DNA from: Darksidea phi
Lineage: Eukaryota > Ascomycota > Dothideomycetes > Pleosporales > Lentitheciaceae
Length of the DNA: 48,179 nucleotides
Reading direction: 5' to 3'
Assembly (NCBI GenBank): GCA_030770425.1
Contig: JASJFT010000289.1
Span: forward strand, 1 to 48,179
The notes beneath the pieces are model-generated. The model was not told the origin of the DNA and did not search any database. It was given only the letters and a program-made list of their open reading frames with translations. This document shows, piece after piece, positions 32,452-42,990 of the stretch. The translations under genes were made by a program, and so were the position numbers. The stretch's first letter is position 1. Every line of letters starts with the position of its first letter.

Positions 32452-33443
32452 ATGGAGTCGCATGCCGCGGGGCTTACCTCTGAGCAGCTTGCTTTCTTCA
32501 ATGAGAATGGATACTTACTTATACCGGATGCGCTCTCACAAGACACGGTCAAACAGCTATTGGAGAGCACGAACAAAAAGCTGAATGAGTTCTCGCTGGA
32601 CGACCATCCCATGACAAAATTCTCAACGGGTGGGGATGATGGCGCGGATCACGTAGGCGACAAGTACTTTTTGGAGTCGGGAGATAAGATACGGTACTTC
32701 TTCGAGGAAGGTATGGTAGAACAGGCATCATACAATCTTGCCCTATACTCGAGTGTACTAAGTGAACTATAGACGCCTTCGACAAGTCTGGCACCCTTAC
32801 AAAACCCAAACACCGCGCCATCAACAAGATTGGACACTACCTCCATGAGCTCGATCCAGGCTTCCGCTCTATATCGCTCTCCTCCCGTAACGCTGCCATC
32901 GCTCGCTCCCTCGGTTTCCGCGACCCGCGTGTCCTCCAGTCCATGGTTATATGTAAACAACCCGAAATAGGCGGCGCAGTACCTCCACACCAAGACAGCA
33001 CGTTCCTATATACGGATCCGCCGAGTGCGGTCGGGTGGTGGTTTGCGCTGGAGGATGCGACGAAGGAAAATGGGTGTTTGAGCTTTGCGGCGGGGAGTCA
33101 TAAGTGGGCACCGGTGGAGAAGCGGTTCGTGCGGACGGGAGAAGGCGGTAAGGAGGGTACTGGTTTTATTGATAATGACGGAGCGCGGTTTCCGACAGCT
33201 CTGCAAAATGGTACAGCGACTAACGGCGAGGCGAAAGAGGAGGTGTATGAGATGGGTGAAGTTAAGGCTGGGACGCTGGTATTGATTCATGGGAACATCC
33301 TACACAAGAGTGAAAAAAATGTTAGCGGGAAGAGCCGGTTCATATATACGTTCCATGTTATCGAGGGTGAGCAAAAGTACGACGAGCGGAACTGGCTGCA
33401 GCCACCGGAGAAAGGGTTCTCAAAGCTTTACGAGAGTTCATAG
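32452..33443 (+). CDS. Phytanoyl-CoA dioxygenase (PhyH) family protein, PHYHD1-like
   Basis: Two exons, 32452-32710 and 32773-33443 (62-bp intron), give 309 residues. It is a non-haem Fe(II)/2-oxoglutarate-dependent oxygenase: iron ligands His159 and Asp161 (PPHQDSTF) and His264 (NILHKSEKN), with Arg275 (SRFIYTF) for 2-oxoglutarate. The N-terminus (LTSEQLAFFNENGYLLIPDA) and 'GWWFALEDATKENGCLSFAAGSH' are typical of PHYHD1-like proteins. The substrate is unknown; the family acts on acyl-CoAs or other small molecules. All catalytic residues are intact. An in-frame ATG at 32227 would add 75 residues that are Arg/Ser/Ala-rich and end RFQSTK, possibly a mitochondrial presequence. I chose 32452 because homology begins just after it. 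It converges with the TMEM234 gene, with 50 bp between stops. Confidence 0.85.
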
Positions 33444-33493
33444 CGACACCGAATGCTAGAGAATTGGATATATTGCTGCTATACTGTGTCAGT

Positions 33494-34069
33494 CTATGAC
33501 TTGCTCTGGACGCATAACGCTATGCCCGCAAGCACGAACGCCATGCCTATCCAAGTGTCTGTGTGTCGTTAGCTTCAGCCATAGCGAATAAACATGTAAA
33601 CACGTACCTCTACTTATAACCTTCTTCTCCGCCCACCACTCCCCAAGCACCGTAAACAAGAAAGCCAGTGAGTTCGTAATCGGCACCGTCAAACTCAACT
33701 CTACGCAGACATTAGCGTTTCGCCTAGCCCTATCCATCCACTCTTCTCCGACCCAGTATACTCACCAGCCTTCCCAATCAACACAAAAAACCACACACTC
33801 CCCGTAACATTCAACAACAGCGGCACCGCATATGCCGGTCTCGTCAACACCCCAATCACCGCGTACCATATCCCAAGCACCTTCTTCTTCAGCCACGAAT
33901 TGTTCGGATCGGTGAGCGCCGGATGCGTGGGAGGTGTGTATGAGAGCGCGGCGCGGCGCATGAAGGGCGTTGTGAGACCCCAACACGCGCCAACGAGGAG
34001 GAAGCCGAGGATCCAGCGGAAGAGGGAGGGTTGCGGGTCGGATGCCGTTGGTGGTGGGTTGGGGTCCAT
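33494..34069 (-). CDS. TMEM234 family membrane protein
   Basis: Three exons on the minus strand, 34069-33766, 33700-33608 and 33558-33494, give 153 residues. Helix 1 (FRWILGFLLVGACWGLTTPF) carries the conserved 'G..WG.T.P..R' entry motif. Then come 'YAVPLLLNVTGSVWFFVLIG', 'LTVPITNSLAFLFTVLGEW' and a last helix restored by the final splice (IGMAFVLAGIALCVQSKS). Four helices, the NSLAFLFT motif and the length match TMEM234 (PF10639), a drug/metabolite-transporter-like fold of unknown substrate. An upstream in-frame ATG at 34204 would add 45 residues rich in Ser and Arg; I prefer 34069. It shares a long divergent upstream region with wetA. Confidence 0.85.
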
Positions 34070-34204
34070 CGTGGCGGATCTCGCGTGGTAAGAGATGCTC
34101 TGGAAGTATGTGGACGCTAAATGGGCGATTGGGGAACTATGCCGGCGCAAAGAACGTGAGGTTGCGCATGCGCTACTGCGCGATGTGATTCCGTGGGGAA
34201 GCAT

Positions 34205-35334
34205 TAGGAGCTAGCGATGATGCAGTTGCATCTGGTCCGTGCGTCTCAACAGCATTAACCAGTTATCTTGATATTTCTAGTTGTCATGAGCATGGGCTCT
34301 CAACACCACCCTTGATCAGGCCAAAGAAGGTAGCCAGATCCATTCAAAAACATCACTAGGGGCGCGAAGCCCATCGGTTGAATATCACACAACTACCGCG
34401 CCTCTCAAGACTGCGTCCTCTTTCGAGAACACCCCAGAGTCTAAGTATCGTTCCACCACTGTTCTCGATTCTCCCAGTGTCTAATCATCCATCTCTTACC
34501 AATCATGTATCACTTTCTCTTCCAGTCAGATATCTCACTCATCCATGATGTTTCTGGGACGTGCCAGTCATGTGCCGTCTGTTTGCGGCATGCGACTCTT
34601 CGTTCCAAAGAGCCGGGAATCTGAGGGGCGGGGTAGCAATACCCACCACCGCAAAGTGAAGAGAACAATAGCTTTTACATTTTATCGGGAGATGTTTCAA
34701 GAGGAAGCAGGTGAGTATGACGCGGTGTTGGGTTACTGAGAGGTATTCGGTGACAAGCAAGAGCACGGAAGAACCCGCTGCAACCTCGACATCTACACTA
34801 ACGCCACCATGAAAGCACCTTTAAAGCCAACAAAAGCTTCGGACAAGACGATTGTGACCACAGCTAAACCCTAAGACGTGGGCTGGACCCTGGAATGTAA
34901 CCTGAGTGTGGCATGTGGCTGCTTGCGGCATGCCATCACTCCCAGCCACGCCCGCTGCGCATTGCCCAGCCCCCTTACAAGTCTAGCCGAGCTGTTTGTC
35001 TTGTAGACACACTCTGCAAAGCCATCAAACCGCTGCCCGTCACGGGAGAAAGCTTATGTCAACATGCATTCCACGCTCCGTTCGCTAAGTATAGCCCGGA
35101 ATGCACGCCAAATGGGGAGGTTGGAAAGAACTTTGGATAGTGCGATGCAGCAGTATATATCGAGTATAGGTTTGTCCATTTGGGGTTGTTTACCCCGTTT
35201 GATTTCCGCGTCATTGGTGCTCGGGATCATATTGCTGCATCCTTACTGCAAGGCACACGCTTGCAACATTCATACCCAGTATTCACGCCACTCCTCACGA
35301 CGAATTACCCTTGCGACCTTCCAGCAGCCCTTCC
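34205..35334. promoter_or_regulatory. wetA upstream region with three CATTCC (AbaA-type) hexamers
   Basis: This 1.1-kb interval has no supported gene. Within 450 bp of the wetA start it holds three copies of CATTCC, which fits the CATTCY site bound by the TEA-domain regulator AbaA in Aspergillus: GGAATG (minus-strand CATTCC) at 34892-34897, CATTCC at 35067-35072 and GGAATG at 35098-35103. A TATA-like AGTATATAT lies near 35152. No good BrlA-type site was seen. Conservation of the AbaA-to-wetA link in this species is inferred. Confidence 0.4.
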
Positions 35335-37134
35335 ATGCTCCTTCCAGCGACCCGGTATACCGATCAACACGTGAAAGACACACTGATGACTTCCCTACTC
35401 TCGATGCGGCAACAGGCCTCGCCAAACAAAGACCTGGAGACCATCGACCTAGATCAACTCTTTGACCAATACGTCGAAACAGATCTCCTCAACCTCTTCA
35501 GCGATGACACCACTACAGCGGAGCCGACCAGCTCTGATGATCTCGCGCATCTCTTTGAGCTGTCAGAGTCGAATGACAGCGATCTGTTTGGAACGTCGAG
35601 GTTGCCCAATTGGGATGCAGAGCATCAGGCTTGGCATCAGGCTACCCAAAGACTGGAGGATCAAAACCCAGCCTCGTTCTCTTCTCCCCTTCTAAACGGA
35701 ACTTCTTCTTCCTTTCCTACGGTTGTGTACCCTGACAGTCGTGGGAAAGCTTGTTTGAGCGATCCTGAGTTGTTCAGTTTCGACGACTTGTTCGAGCTGG
35801 ATGCTCCTGAACCGCGCGCCGTCTCCCAGCCTTCTACACCAAAATCGCACTTCGCAAGGCCAGCGAAAAAATCCCGATCGAGTCCCGACCCCTCAATTCA
35901 CAGAAGCAGAATTCACAAGATACAGAACAGCGACAAAAAATCTACTCTATCGAGTTTTGCGGGCAAAATGCTGGAACCATCGCACTTGCGCACCGGCTTC
36001 CAGGACTTCTGGACACGCAAAGTGGACTCAGTGCCCGAACACTTCAACATAGCCTTACCCCCCAATGGTCTGCAATCTCCGCCCCCATCGACCAAATTGC
36101 TGCAAAGCGAGTGCGCGGACGGATTTCTTGGCCGCGACCATTCTCAGCCTTACACCATCGCTATGTCGCCCCCCCTCGCCAGCGACGACCCGCACAACAA
36201 CTACCAATTAACACCACTATCAAGTCCAGTACTTGACGAGAATTCATCGGGAAACCGGACAGGGGACTCTTTTCAACTCTCCCAGGATGCAATGGCGAGT
36301 GCCTACATTTCGCACAACATATCCGGCGGCCCCGCGACTCTTTCAGCCTTGCACACCCGACACCAATCACACGGCCCATCCATCAGCGCGTGGGGTGCCG
36401 ATACATCGCCTAGTCTAGATTTCGGCTCCTTCTCAGCCTCGCCCGACTTTGGCATCTCCAACGGAAATGGGAAGGCTGGGGGTTGGTGGGGCGGTGCGCC
36501 TGTGTCACAGCGTTCTACCCCAATCAATAATGGTTACCAAACGGCACACTCGCGGTCTGCGAGCCAGAGTATAGACTTTACCACTGCCTCTGAGACTGGA
36601 TTAGGTATCTCCTGCGATACGGCGAGCTTCCCTGATTTTGGTGGCGATTTGGGTACTTCGAATGGCGCGTCGGGCTATGACATGCCGTCCTACACGGCGC
36701 TATTCACACCAACGACACCAGGCATTCCCATCGGAACTACGCCCGCTAACCCGCGTTCATCATCCCGTTCTCCCTCTCTGTCACCCCAACCACACTTCAC
36801 GCGTCGTCGTCATAGTGCCCACCCATCACAGTCTCAACACGCAAACACCACTTCCCGCACTTCACATCGCCGCAAATCGTCAAACTCTTCAACGCAGTCC
36901 CGCACCGCTAGCCAATCTACCGGCGGCGGTGGTTTCGTCAACTTCACGCCTTCCGACAGTAAGAAGATCCTCACCGGCGTTGCGCCGAGCGGAAGCAGCA
37001 AGACGAAAGCGCGGCGCGAGAAAGAGGCTGCCGACAAGAGAAGAAAATTGAGTCAAGCCGCTTTTAGAGCGGTCGTGGAAGCAGGCGGTGATCTGGGAAG
37101 GTTGGAGAAGGAGATTTTGGTGCTGGAGTCATAG
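35335..37134 (+). CDS. wetA: Developmental regulatory protein WetA
   Basis: A 599-residue single-exon ORF. Residues 533-599 hold the diagnostic WetA C-terminal block: GFVNFTPSDSKKILTGVAPS, then GSSKTKARREKEAADKRRKL and SQAAFRAVVEAGGDLGRLE, a basic region likely to bind DNA. The N-terminus has the conserved 'DLDQLFDQYVETD' acidic segment. The middle is long, Ser/Pro/Asn-rich and probably disordered. WetA acts last in the BrlA-AbaA-WetA cascade, controlling spore-wall maturation, trehalose and viability of conidia, in the nucleus. The frame is open slightly upstream but without an ATG; 35335 is the first one, and 35386 (MTSLLSM) is an alternative close to the usual start. Confidence 0.9.
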   Translation: MLLPATRYTDQHVKDTLMTSLLSMRQQASPNKDLETIDLDQLFDQYVETDLLNLFSDDTTTAEPTSSDDLAHLFELSESNDSDLFGTSRLPNWDAEHQAWHQATQRLEDQNPASFSSPLLNGTSSSFPTVVYPDSRGKACLSDPELFSFDDLFELDAPEPRAVSQPSTPKSHFARPAKKSRSSPDPSIHRSRIHKIQNSDKKSTLSSFAGKMLEPSHLRTGFQDFWTRKVDSVPEHFNIALPPNGLQSPPPSTKLLQSECADGFLGRDHSQPYTIAMSPPLASDDPHNNYQLTPLSSPVLDENSSGNRTGDSFQLSQDAMASAYISHNISGGPATLSALHTRHQSHGPSISAWGADTSPSLDFGSFSASPDFGISNGNGKAGGWWGGAPVSQRSTPINNGYQTAHSRSASQSIDFTTASETGLGISCDTASFPDFGGDLGTSNGASGYDMPSYTALFTPTTPGIPIGTTPANPRSSSRSPSLSPQPHFTRRRHSAHPSQSQHANTTSRTSHRRKSSNSSTQSRTASQSTGGGGFVNFTPSDSKKILTGVAPSGSSKTKARREKEAADKRRKLSQAAFRAVVEAGGDLGRLEKEILVLES

Positions 37135-37802
37135 ACGAGGAAGGTTTGAGCCCACTTAGGTAGGATGCACTTTTGACTCCCCGCTCAACTCGGGTTGAGT
37201 TGAGTAGATTGTACTAAGTGGTCGGCTCGCCCTTCATTACCTCTGGCACCTGTCATATTTCTCCAAAGACGGTAACTTTCCTTTTAGATGGGATATGGGA
37301 GGTTTTCTTGTAACGACTGTCACTTGTCTGTTCGGTGTTTCTGGTTCTTAGGTGGGAGTATGCAACGCCGTAAAGGCAGCAATTCATCATTGTTATTTCG
37401 GCTTTGGGGACGGTAATGCGTTTATAGTACGACGATGGAAGTTACATACTGCTCGCAATCAATCGGGACTCTTTCGGTCCTTCCCAACTTTGCTGCCTCC
37501 TCTGCGTGTCTTGTGAACTTGTGTACCTGTGCATCCGCCCTTTCTAGTGTCGAATCTTGGGTCCGGGGGATGGACCTAAGACCGAGGGCTCAGGTGACTG
37601 AGATATCGAGTGGGGCCTTTAGGCTTTACGTCGATCGACTCCGTCTACCCACCCAACAAATGCTAGCAAGCTTACTACGTCTAGCTGCTGGAGATGCACC
37701 CTCACACGCTACAGCGCACTGCGGACGTGATGAGTGTGCATTAGTAGAGGTGTCATCTCTATCTTCCAAAGTCCAGTCATGCCTTTTTTGGTTTTCGCTC
37801 CT
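37135..37802. other. 3' intergenic interval between wetA and RRP4 (convergent)
   Basis: A palindromic run at about 37180-37204 (CTCAACTCGGGTTGAGTTGAG) follows the wetA stop and could form a hairpin in the 3' UTR. A 161-codon plus frame (37435-37920) overlaps the RRP4 3' end antisense and has no recognisable domain. Nothing else is supported. Confidence 0.35.
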
Positions 37803-38822
37803 TCACCGGCCCATTTCCAATCTCTCAAGCACCGTTTCCACAACTCCCCTCGCGCCGCTTCCCTTTTCTACAACACCCAGACTCTTTTCTTCTGCCTCCA
37901 ACTCCACAGCGCCCTCGTAGACCCTCACAATGACATCTTCATCTACGCGCCTCCCGCACCCTACCAACCCCCTAATTAACGTGCTAACCCTCGTGATCTC
38001 CCGCGCAAGCGCTTTATCAATGACATCGTTCTCGCTCGAATACAGCGTCTCTGATACACCCTCCTCCAGCCGGTTGATGCTCACGTCTTTAGACTCGATG
38101 GAGCGGGCTTGCGAGTGTGCTGAGATGAAAATGTATCCGTTGACGCCGAGTACGACGTCTATTTCACCCGCGGCCGTATTGAGCGTGAAGGTTTGGCGTT
38201 TTGAACGGACCACGCCGCCGCGGCGGGAGAGGATACCGCCACCGGCACCCGAGAGGGAGGTGAAGAGGCCATTGCGCAGTTTGCCGTATTTGAGGGAGCG
38301 GGTATGCAGAGATGCCGTGTTGTCCTGGTGTAAGGATTGTACTTCGGCCACGAGCAGATCGCCTTCGCTGAAGAAGGTCCGAATGTTGAGTTCGTCCACT
38401 GCCGTCCTTCTCCGCAAGATCCCACCGGGAAGGTTTATCGCGCTTAGTGGGAGCGACGCCAGCATCGGCGCCGCAATATCCACACTCCATTTCTTCGTCT
38501 GCACGCTGACTATCCTTCCCACTACCAAATCGCCTATCTCGGGTGTATATCGCGCGCGCAACGGCTGAACGGATAGTAGCTTGTTCGTTTTGTGTAGGTG
38601 TCCGGCTACGGTCGAGGTTATGGTGCGGGTGTTGGCGGGGATGTAGGTGCCGTGGCCGCGCATCCACTGCGGGTCGCTCGTTATGGATTCGCCGGGGGTA
38701 ACAATTGAGTTTGAGGAAGTCGAGGTTGAGAAGTCGTCATCGTTCATTTCTTCGTCAGAATCTTCGCGTTTAAGGTGTTGTGCTACCGCGGGCGCGGAGG
38801 GCGGGAGGATTGTGACGGGCAT
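37803..38822 (-). CDS. RRP4: Exosome complex component RRP4 (EXOSC2)
   Basis: A 339-residue single-exon ORF on the minus strand from the ATG at 38822. After an acidic N-terminus come the RRP4 N-terminal motifs 'MRGHGTYIPANTRTITSTVA' and 'HKTNKLLSVQPLRARYTPE'. The S1 domain begins GDLVVGRIVSVQTKKWSVDI and is followed by 'LPLSAINLPGGILRRRTAVD', 'FFSEGDLLVAEVQ' and 'LHTRSLKYGKLRNG'. A KH-type domain ('GVNGYIFISAHS') lies in the C-terminal half. Rrp4 is one of the three S1/KH cap subunits of the nine-subunit RNA exosome, in nucleus and cytoplasm, guiding RNA 3'-5' decay and rRNA processing. The length fits fungal Rrp4. It is divergent from the PLD gene. Confidence 0.92.
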   Translation of the reverse strand: MPVTILPPSAPAVAQHLKREDSDEEMNDDDFSTSTSSNSIVTPGESITSDPQWMRGHGTYIPANTRTITSTVAGHLHKTNKLLSVQPLRARYTPEIGDLVVGRIVSVQTKKWSVDIAAPMLASLPLSAINLPGGILRRRTAVDELNIRTFFSEGDLLVAEVQSLHQDNTASLHTRSLKYGKLRNGLFTSLSGAGGGILSRRGGVVRSKRQTFTLNTAAGEIDVVLGVNGYIFISAHSQARSIESKDVSINRLEEGVSETLYSSENDVIDKALAREITRVSTLIRGLVGCGRRVDEDVIVRVYEGAVELEAEEKSLGVVEKGSGARGVVETVLERLEMGR

Positions 38823-39354
38823 TATGATCGAGAGGGCCGCGGTAGCCTTGCGCGATATGAGGGGCACAAGTGATCTAAGAAAGAGGTGTTTCCACTAAAC
38901 GAGTGCTATCGGGAGCGTGTCGAGCTTAGAATGCGGTATGCGATTGCTGGTGTTTGAGCTCGAAATTTTGGCGGGGGTATCTGAAGCTTCGATGATTGAT
39001 TAATGGAGGCGCTAAGCTGAAATAGGCGTTAGCGCGAAGCTTGAAGCTTGGAGCTCGCCCGGCATCTGGATCGTCCGCAAAGTCATCCCCCTTCCCATCG
39101 AAAGCAACTCATCTAACTTCGACCAAAATCATACCGTCACTAGTGGCATTGATAGCGAAAGCTCAACAAGCCAAAACATCCTTATTCGCGCACCTCGATT
39201 TGCCTTGCTACCCTTGATCTCCTAGGTACATGCTCCTCCCATAAGCCATTGTAACACCCTACGCCCTGCGTTGGTTTATAAACCAATTCACAGCTCTTGC
39301 TAATGCATTTCCCTAGGTGCATGTTTGCTTGAAGAGTTCTCTTCTAACACCATC

Positions 39355-40824
39355 ATGCCGACAACACCAAGTTCCTCCACCCAATCACAGTTCATGAACC
39401 CTTTCCATACAACGCTTGATGCCGTGTCTTCTCTCAACTCCCAAGATGATCCAAACTACTACGCGGAAGATACTCGCACTTTGGTCAGCACTTCAACTGT
39501 TCATTCTTTCATGAACGGTACCGGATCCGCCATCTATCGCTCACTCGCACCACTGCTGGAATCCACGAATCAGGAGCTCATTCTTGTAACATGCTTCTGG
39601 GCTCGCTCGCACACTCTTGAAACACTGAATGACATCCTTCGTAAGCTATCCGACAAGGCTATTCGGCGTGGCACGGAGAAGATAAGGGTCCGGCTATGCT
39701 TCTCCTCCCTCTCACTTTTCCAGAAGCTGTTTCATACGCAGTCTGTAGCAGGGCAAACATACCCGCCTTCAGTCTGGGTGAATAAACTTGGGCTGCCTGA
39801 CCCATCTGATCTAGGTGGGCTCGATCTAGAAATAAAATCCATCTTCATCCTTCCTTTCAGCGTCATGCATCCGAAGTTCATGATCATCGATCGACAGACG
39901 GTGGTCCTGCCTTCTTGCAACATCAGCTGGGAAGAATGGTTCGAAGGGTGCATCGTTTTTTCAGGTCCGGCTGTCGAACAGTTTCTAAAATTTTACAACC
40001 TCTTCTGGGATCGCCGGAGCATGTTGCCATTGCCTGATACTGAAGGATCCGATGACCACGAATCCCCTTGGCAGCCTGATAGTGTGGGCATGTCAAGCCA
40101 TGGGAACGGTCATGTAATCACACACTTCTCGGCTATTAAGAAGCCATCCAGCATCGCAAACATACCAACCGTAATTCTACCTAGCCCACATCGCCGCAAC
40201 CCAGCGTTCCAACCTTTCGCTTCAGCCGACAACATCTCCTCACCACCCACACCACTCAACGCCTTTATTCTCACGCTCTTCGCGAAAGCTGGAAGGAGTA
40301 TTCGTATCCAAACACCGAACGTCACCTCGCCGCCCGTACTCTCCTCGCTTCTCAAGGCATTAGAACGAGGCATCGACGTCACCATTATCACTTCCGAAAG
40401 GCTCATGATCCTCGAGCAACTTGTAACAGCCGGCACCACAACATCACGCTGTGTCAAGAAACTTATTCAACGCCACAAGAAGTTATTCATCCGAAACCGC
40501 CGCTCGGCCACCGACGAGGAAGCAGCAATATCCGCTTCACAGCCTGGTCGCCTGCGTATATCGTACTTTGAGCCAGTGAATGGACCGAAGCCAAGGGGCC
40601 AAGAGTCAGGCGAGCCGCAGCAGTCGCATCTAAAGATGACGATTGTGGATGGAGAGGTGCTCGTGCTGGGATCGGGGAATCTTGATCGTGCGAGTTGGTT
40701 TACAAGCCAAGAGCTGGGTGTTGCCTTCTTTGGTAAAGAGTTGGCGAAAAGCGTGGAAAATGCGGTAGATGAAGCGATGAAAGGAAGATCAAGGCTTGTA
40801 TACGACAGTGAAGGAGAGCCGTGA
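39355..40824 (+). CDS. Phospholipase D-fold protein with two HKD motifs
   Basis: A 489-residue single-exon ORF with its ATG at 39355. There are two HxKx4D catalytic motifs: HPKFMIID at residues 172-179, followed by 'LPSCNISWEEWFEGCI', and HLKMTIVD at 425-432, followed by 'GSGNLDRASWFTSQELGVAF'. Both are complete, so a phosphotransferase active site formed by the two halves is expected. The upstream 'TNQELILVTCFWARSHTLE' and 'AGRSIRIQTPNVTSPPVLSS' strands are typical of fungal PLD-like proteins related to cardiolipin synthase/PLD nucleases. No membrane helix or PX/PH domain is seen. The true substrate (phospholipid or nucleic acid) cannot be told from sequence. A Ser/Thr-rich segment links the halves. 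Confidence 0.85.
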   Translation: MPTTPSSSTQSQFMNPFHTTLDAVSSLNSQDDPNYYAEDTRTLVSTSTVHSFMNGTGSAIYRSLAPLLESTNQELILVTCFWARSHTLETLNDILRKLSDKAIRRGTEKIRVRLCFSSLSLFQKLFHTQSVAGQTYPPSVWVNKLGLPDPSDLGGLDLEIKSIFILPFSVMHPKFMIIDRQTVVLPSCNISWEEWFEGCIVFSGPAVEQFLKFYNLFWDRRSMLPLPDTEGSDDHESPWQPDSVGMSSHGNGHVITHFSAIKKPSSIANIPTVILPSPHRRNPAFQPFASADNISSPPTPLNAFILTLFAKAGRSIRIQTPNVTSPPVLSSLLKALERGIDVTIITSERLMILEQLVTAGTTTSRCVKKLIQRHKKLFIRNRRSATDEEAAISASQPGRLRISYFEPVNGPKPRGQESGEPQQSHLKMTIVDGEVLVLGSGNLDRASWFTSQELGVAFFGKELAKSVENAVDEAMKGRSRLVYDSEGEP

Positions 40825-42084
40825 TGCGGAAGGCAATCATATGGCGCAGTTTCTTGACAACTGAAGTCCGCCTGTATAAACATACCATTGTATCCATGCA
40901 TTAGACTTCCTGTTCTACAGGCCTATACTACATCTGTTTCGAGTCAGGAACGTCCAGGCCAGCAGCTTTGCTAACAGACAGATCGAGCGATCATCACTCT
41001 CCGATAGATCAAGTCCAATGTACCAAAACGGCAACCACAGAAGCATTCCACGCTACGCTGCTAGGATTACTTTCGTATTAGACGCAATGTCCAAACATTA
41101 GTACTATACTATCGCCAACGTGTAACCCTGGAGCGAACTTCGCATCGAAACACTTAAGCATCGCCAGCGTATGGTGGGAGGGGACGGGGGCGGAAGGATG
41201 TTGGTGAAGTGGGATAGTGGACAGACTTCGCCCTTGATGATAATGAGAGCCCGCTGCAAGTTCAGTTTGAAGCAGCTTTGGGAAGCGGATGTCATATGGT
41301 TTAGACTCGTTAGATTTTCGTTAATCGTAATCATTTAGCAATATGCATAGCAGATTCCGTTACCTAGATGCACATAATGCGACAGACTTCTATATCGCAG
41401 ATATATCCAACCCCGGAGAGCATCCGAGCAATTTCAAAAATGTGTTTCGGGGGTGTAAGATTGTGCTCAGACCGGGGAAACGCTATTTCGCGGTCGCTGT
41501 GTGGGAATTTGGGGCCGAATGGAAATTCGAAACGAGTTTGTAGGAGGGTGTTGGTATGGGTGTCCAAAGCATTTTGACAAAAATGGAGTGAGGTGTAAGA
41601 GGTATTGAAGGGTAACAATGGATGCTGATGTTGAGGTCGTTGAATACGCGATATTGAACTAAGACGTGATCATTCGAGCTTAGGGTATTTCATTATGTAA
41701 TACATTGACCATTGAGTTCTGTGCGGCGATGTAGGCCCTTTTTGAGAGGCTGGGGCTGGATTTCCTGGCCATTTCACCGATTACTTAAATTAGGTTACTA
41801 GTAAAGGAGCCTAATCTTTTTTGTGCTTGGCGGTTGTCTTTTACGGCAATGCGATGAGAGGATGCCTCTAGTGATCATATGATCACATTGCAGAGGGTAT
41901 GCACAGACAGACCCGTGAAATGTTATTTACTTCAACAGCATGCTGTGTCACTGACTGCGCCTTTTCCCTTTACGTGTTATGTAAACCGTTGGAAAAAGGC
42001 ATATATATATATCCCACGAATTAATTTCCCCAGCTCTACCACAGCATACCATACCATACACCGGAACCGAATCACCACCACTTC
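40825..42084. other. Mostly gene-free interval; start of the degenerate right arm
   Basis: No recognised gene. A 66-codon ATG frame at 41343-41543 (includes FRGCKIVLRPGKRYFAVAV) has no known domain and may be a fragment of a decayed gene. Sequence from here to the window end is more AT-rich by eye than the 31-41 kb block. Confidence 0.35.
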
Positions 42085-42990
42085 ATGGATCCACACACAG
42101 ACGGAAAAGTTACTACGCATTTTGAGGATGCCGTAGCATCCCTTCCCAGAGCTTTGAATTTCGACGGGATGCAAGGCACACCGATGACCCATCTTAATCC
42201 TACGCTTGGTGGACGCCTTCCGTTCGAGGTAGAGAAATGCATACTGAAGCAATGCCTCGTGTTCGCAAATACAATCGATGTAAGAACCCACAAAATTATC
42301 TTCGAAAAATGCGTTCTTCGGCTCCTTCGTACAGGCATGTATCCCCGCGGTCCAAACCACTCGTAGCCCGTACAACAGCACGGCGTCTACGTAACTATTG
42401 AAAGCACTTCATTGCTTATTCCCACACATATAAGAAACCCCGCGATAGCCGCCATAGTCCTTGACATTTACTATAAATCCAACCATTTTATGGTTCTCAA
42501 TTCCTGGAAGACCCGTATTCAGATCCGCAATCTCCCCTTCGCACACCACCTAGAAAATGCTAAGATGGTGCTCTTGATAGTCGACGTTCAATGTGACAAG
42601 TTTTCGGGGTGCTTGGAAAGAAGCATTTGGCGATACCTTATGAGCTGAAGCGAAGATCTAGTCTTTGCGCACGATGTAGTCTCGGGCTCTACTGTCGGAA
42701 AGTCATGGACTACCTGACAGATAGGATTTCAGGAGGTCAAGAACCTGCACATTATCATCGAGTATTCTGTGTTAGAATGTAGCGAGTGCTTTGCGATGCG
42801 CGTCTGTGAGCTCAGAACAGTGAGAGAATCACTTCATATTCTGTTACGACCGCGGGTTTTGAAGTTCGAGGTTCGAGTTAAACGCTATACCATAACGGCA
42901 ACCAAAACATTCAGAGAGCCATGCCAGTGTGGTTGTTTTCAGGACTACACCGAGCTTCTGAAGCCGATGGTGCACTTGAAACAATGCTAA
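42085..42990 (+). pseudogene. F-box/2EXR-like relic, one frame with three internal stops
   Basis: From the ATG at 42085 one reading frame continues to a TAA at 42988-42990 over 302 codons, interrupted only by TAG (42364), TGA (42646) and TGA (42715). The content is protein-like throughout: LPFEVEKCILKQCLVFANTI near the start, IVLDIYYKSNHFMVLNSW in the middle (the 'FY..N.F' strand common in fungal F-box-like proteins), and a Cys-containing tail ending LLKPMVHLKQC. No frameshift is needed. Point nonsense changes in a formerly intact gene explain this best. Family membership is by pattern only. Confidence 0.55.

Noticed and set aside
34545..34739. 64-codon ATG frame in the wetA upstream region
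   Set aside because: No domain and no splice support; treated as chance or a leader ORF at most.
36638..37051. 137-codon plus-strand frame inside wetA
   Set aside because: Shadow frame within the conserved WetA C-terminus.
37435..37920. 161-codon plus-strand frame with ATG
   Set aside because: Ser/Leu-rich without domain, and its 3' part is antisense to RRP4. No splice or promoter support.
37930..38568. 212-codon plus-strand frame antisense to RRP4
   Set aside because: It lies wholly within the strongly supported RRP4 coding region and has no domain; it is a shadow of RRP4 codon use.
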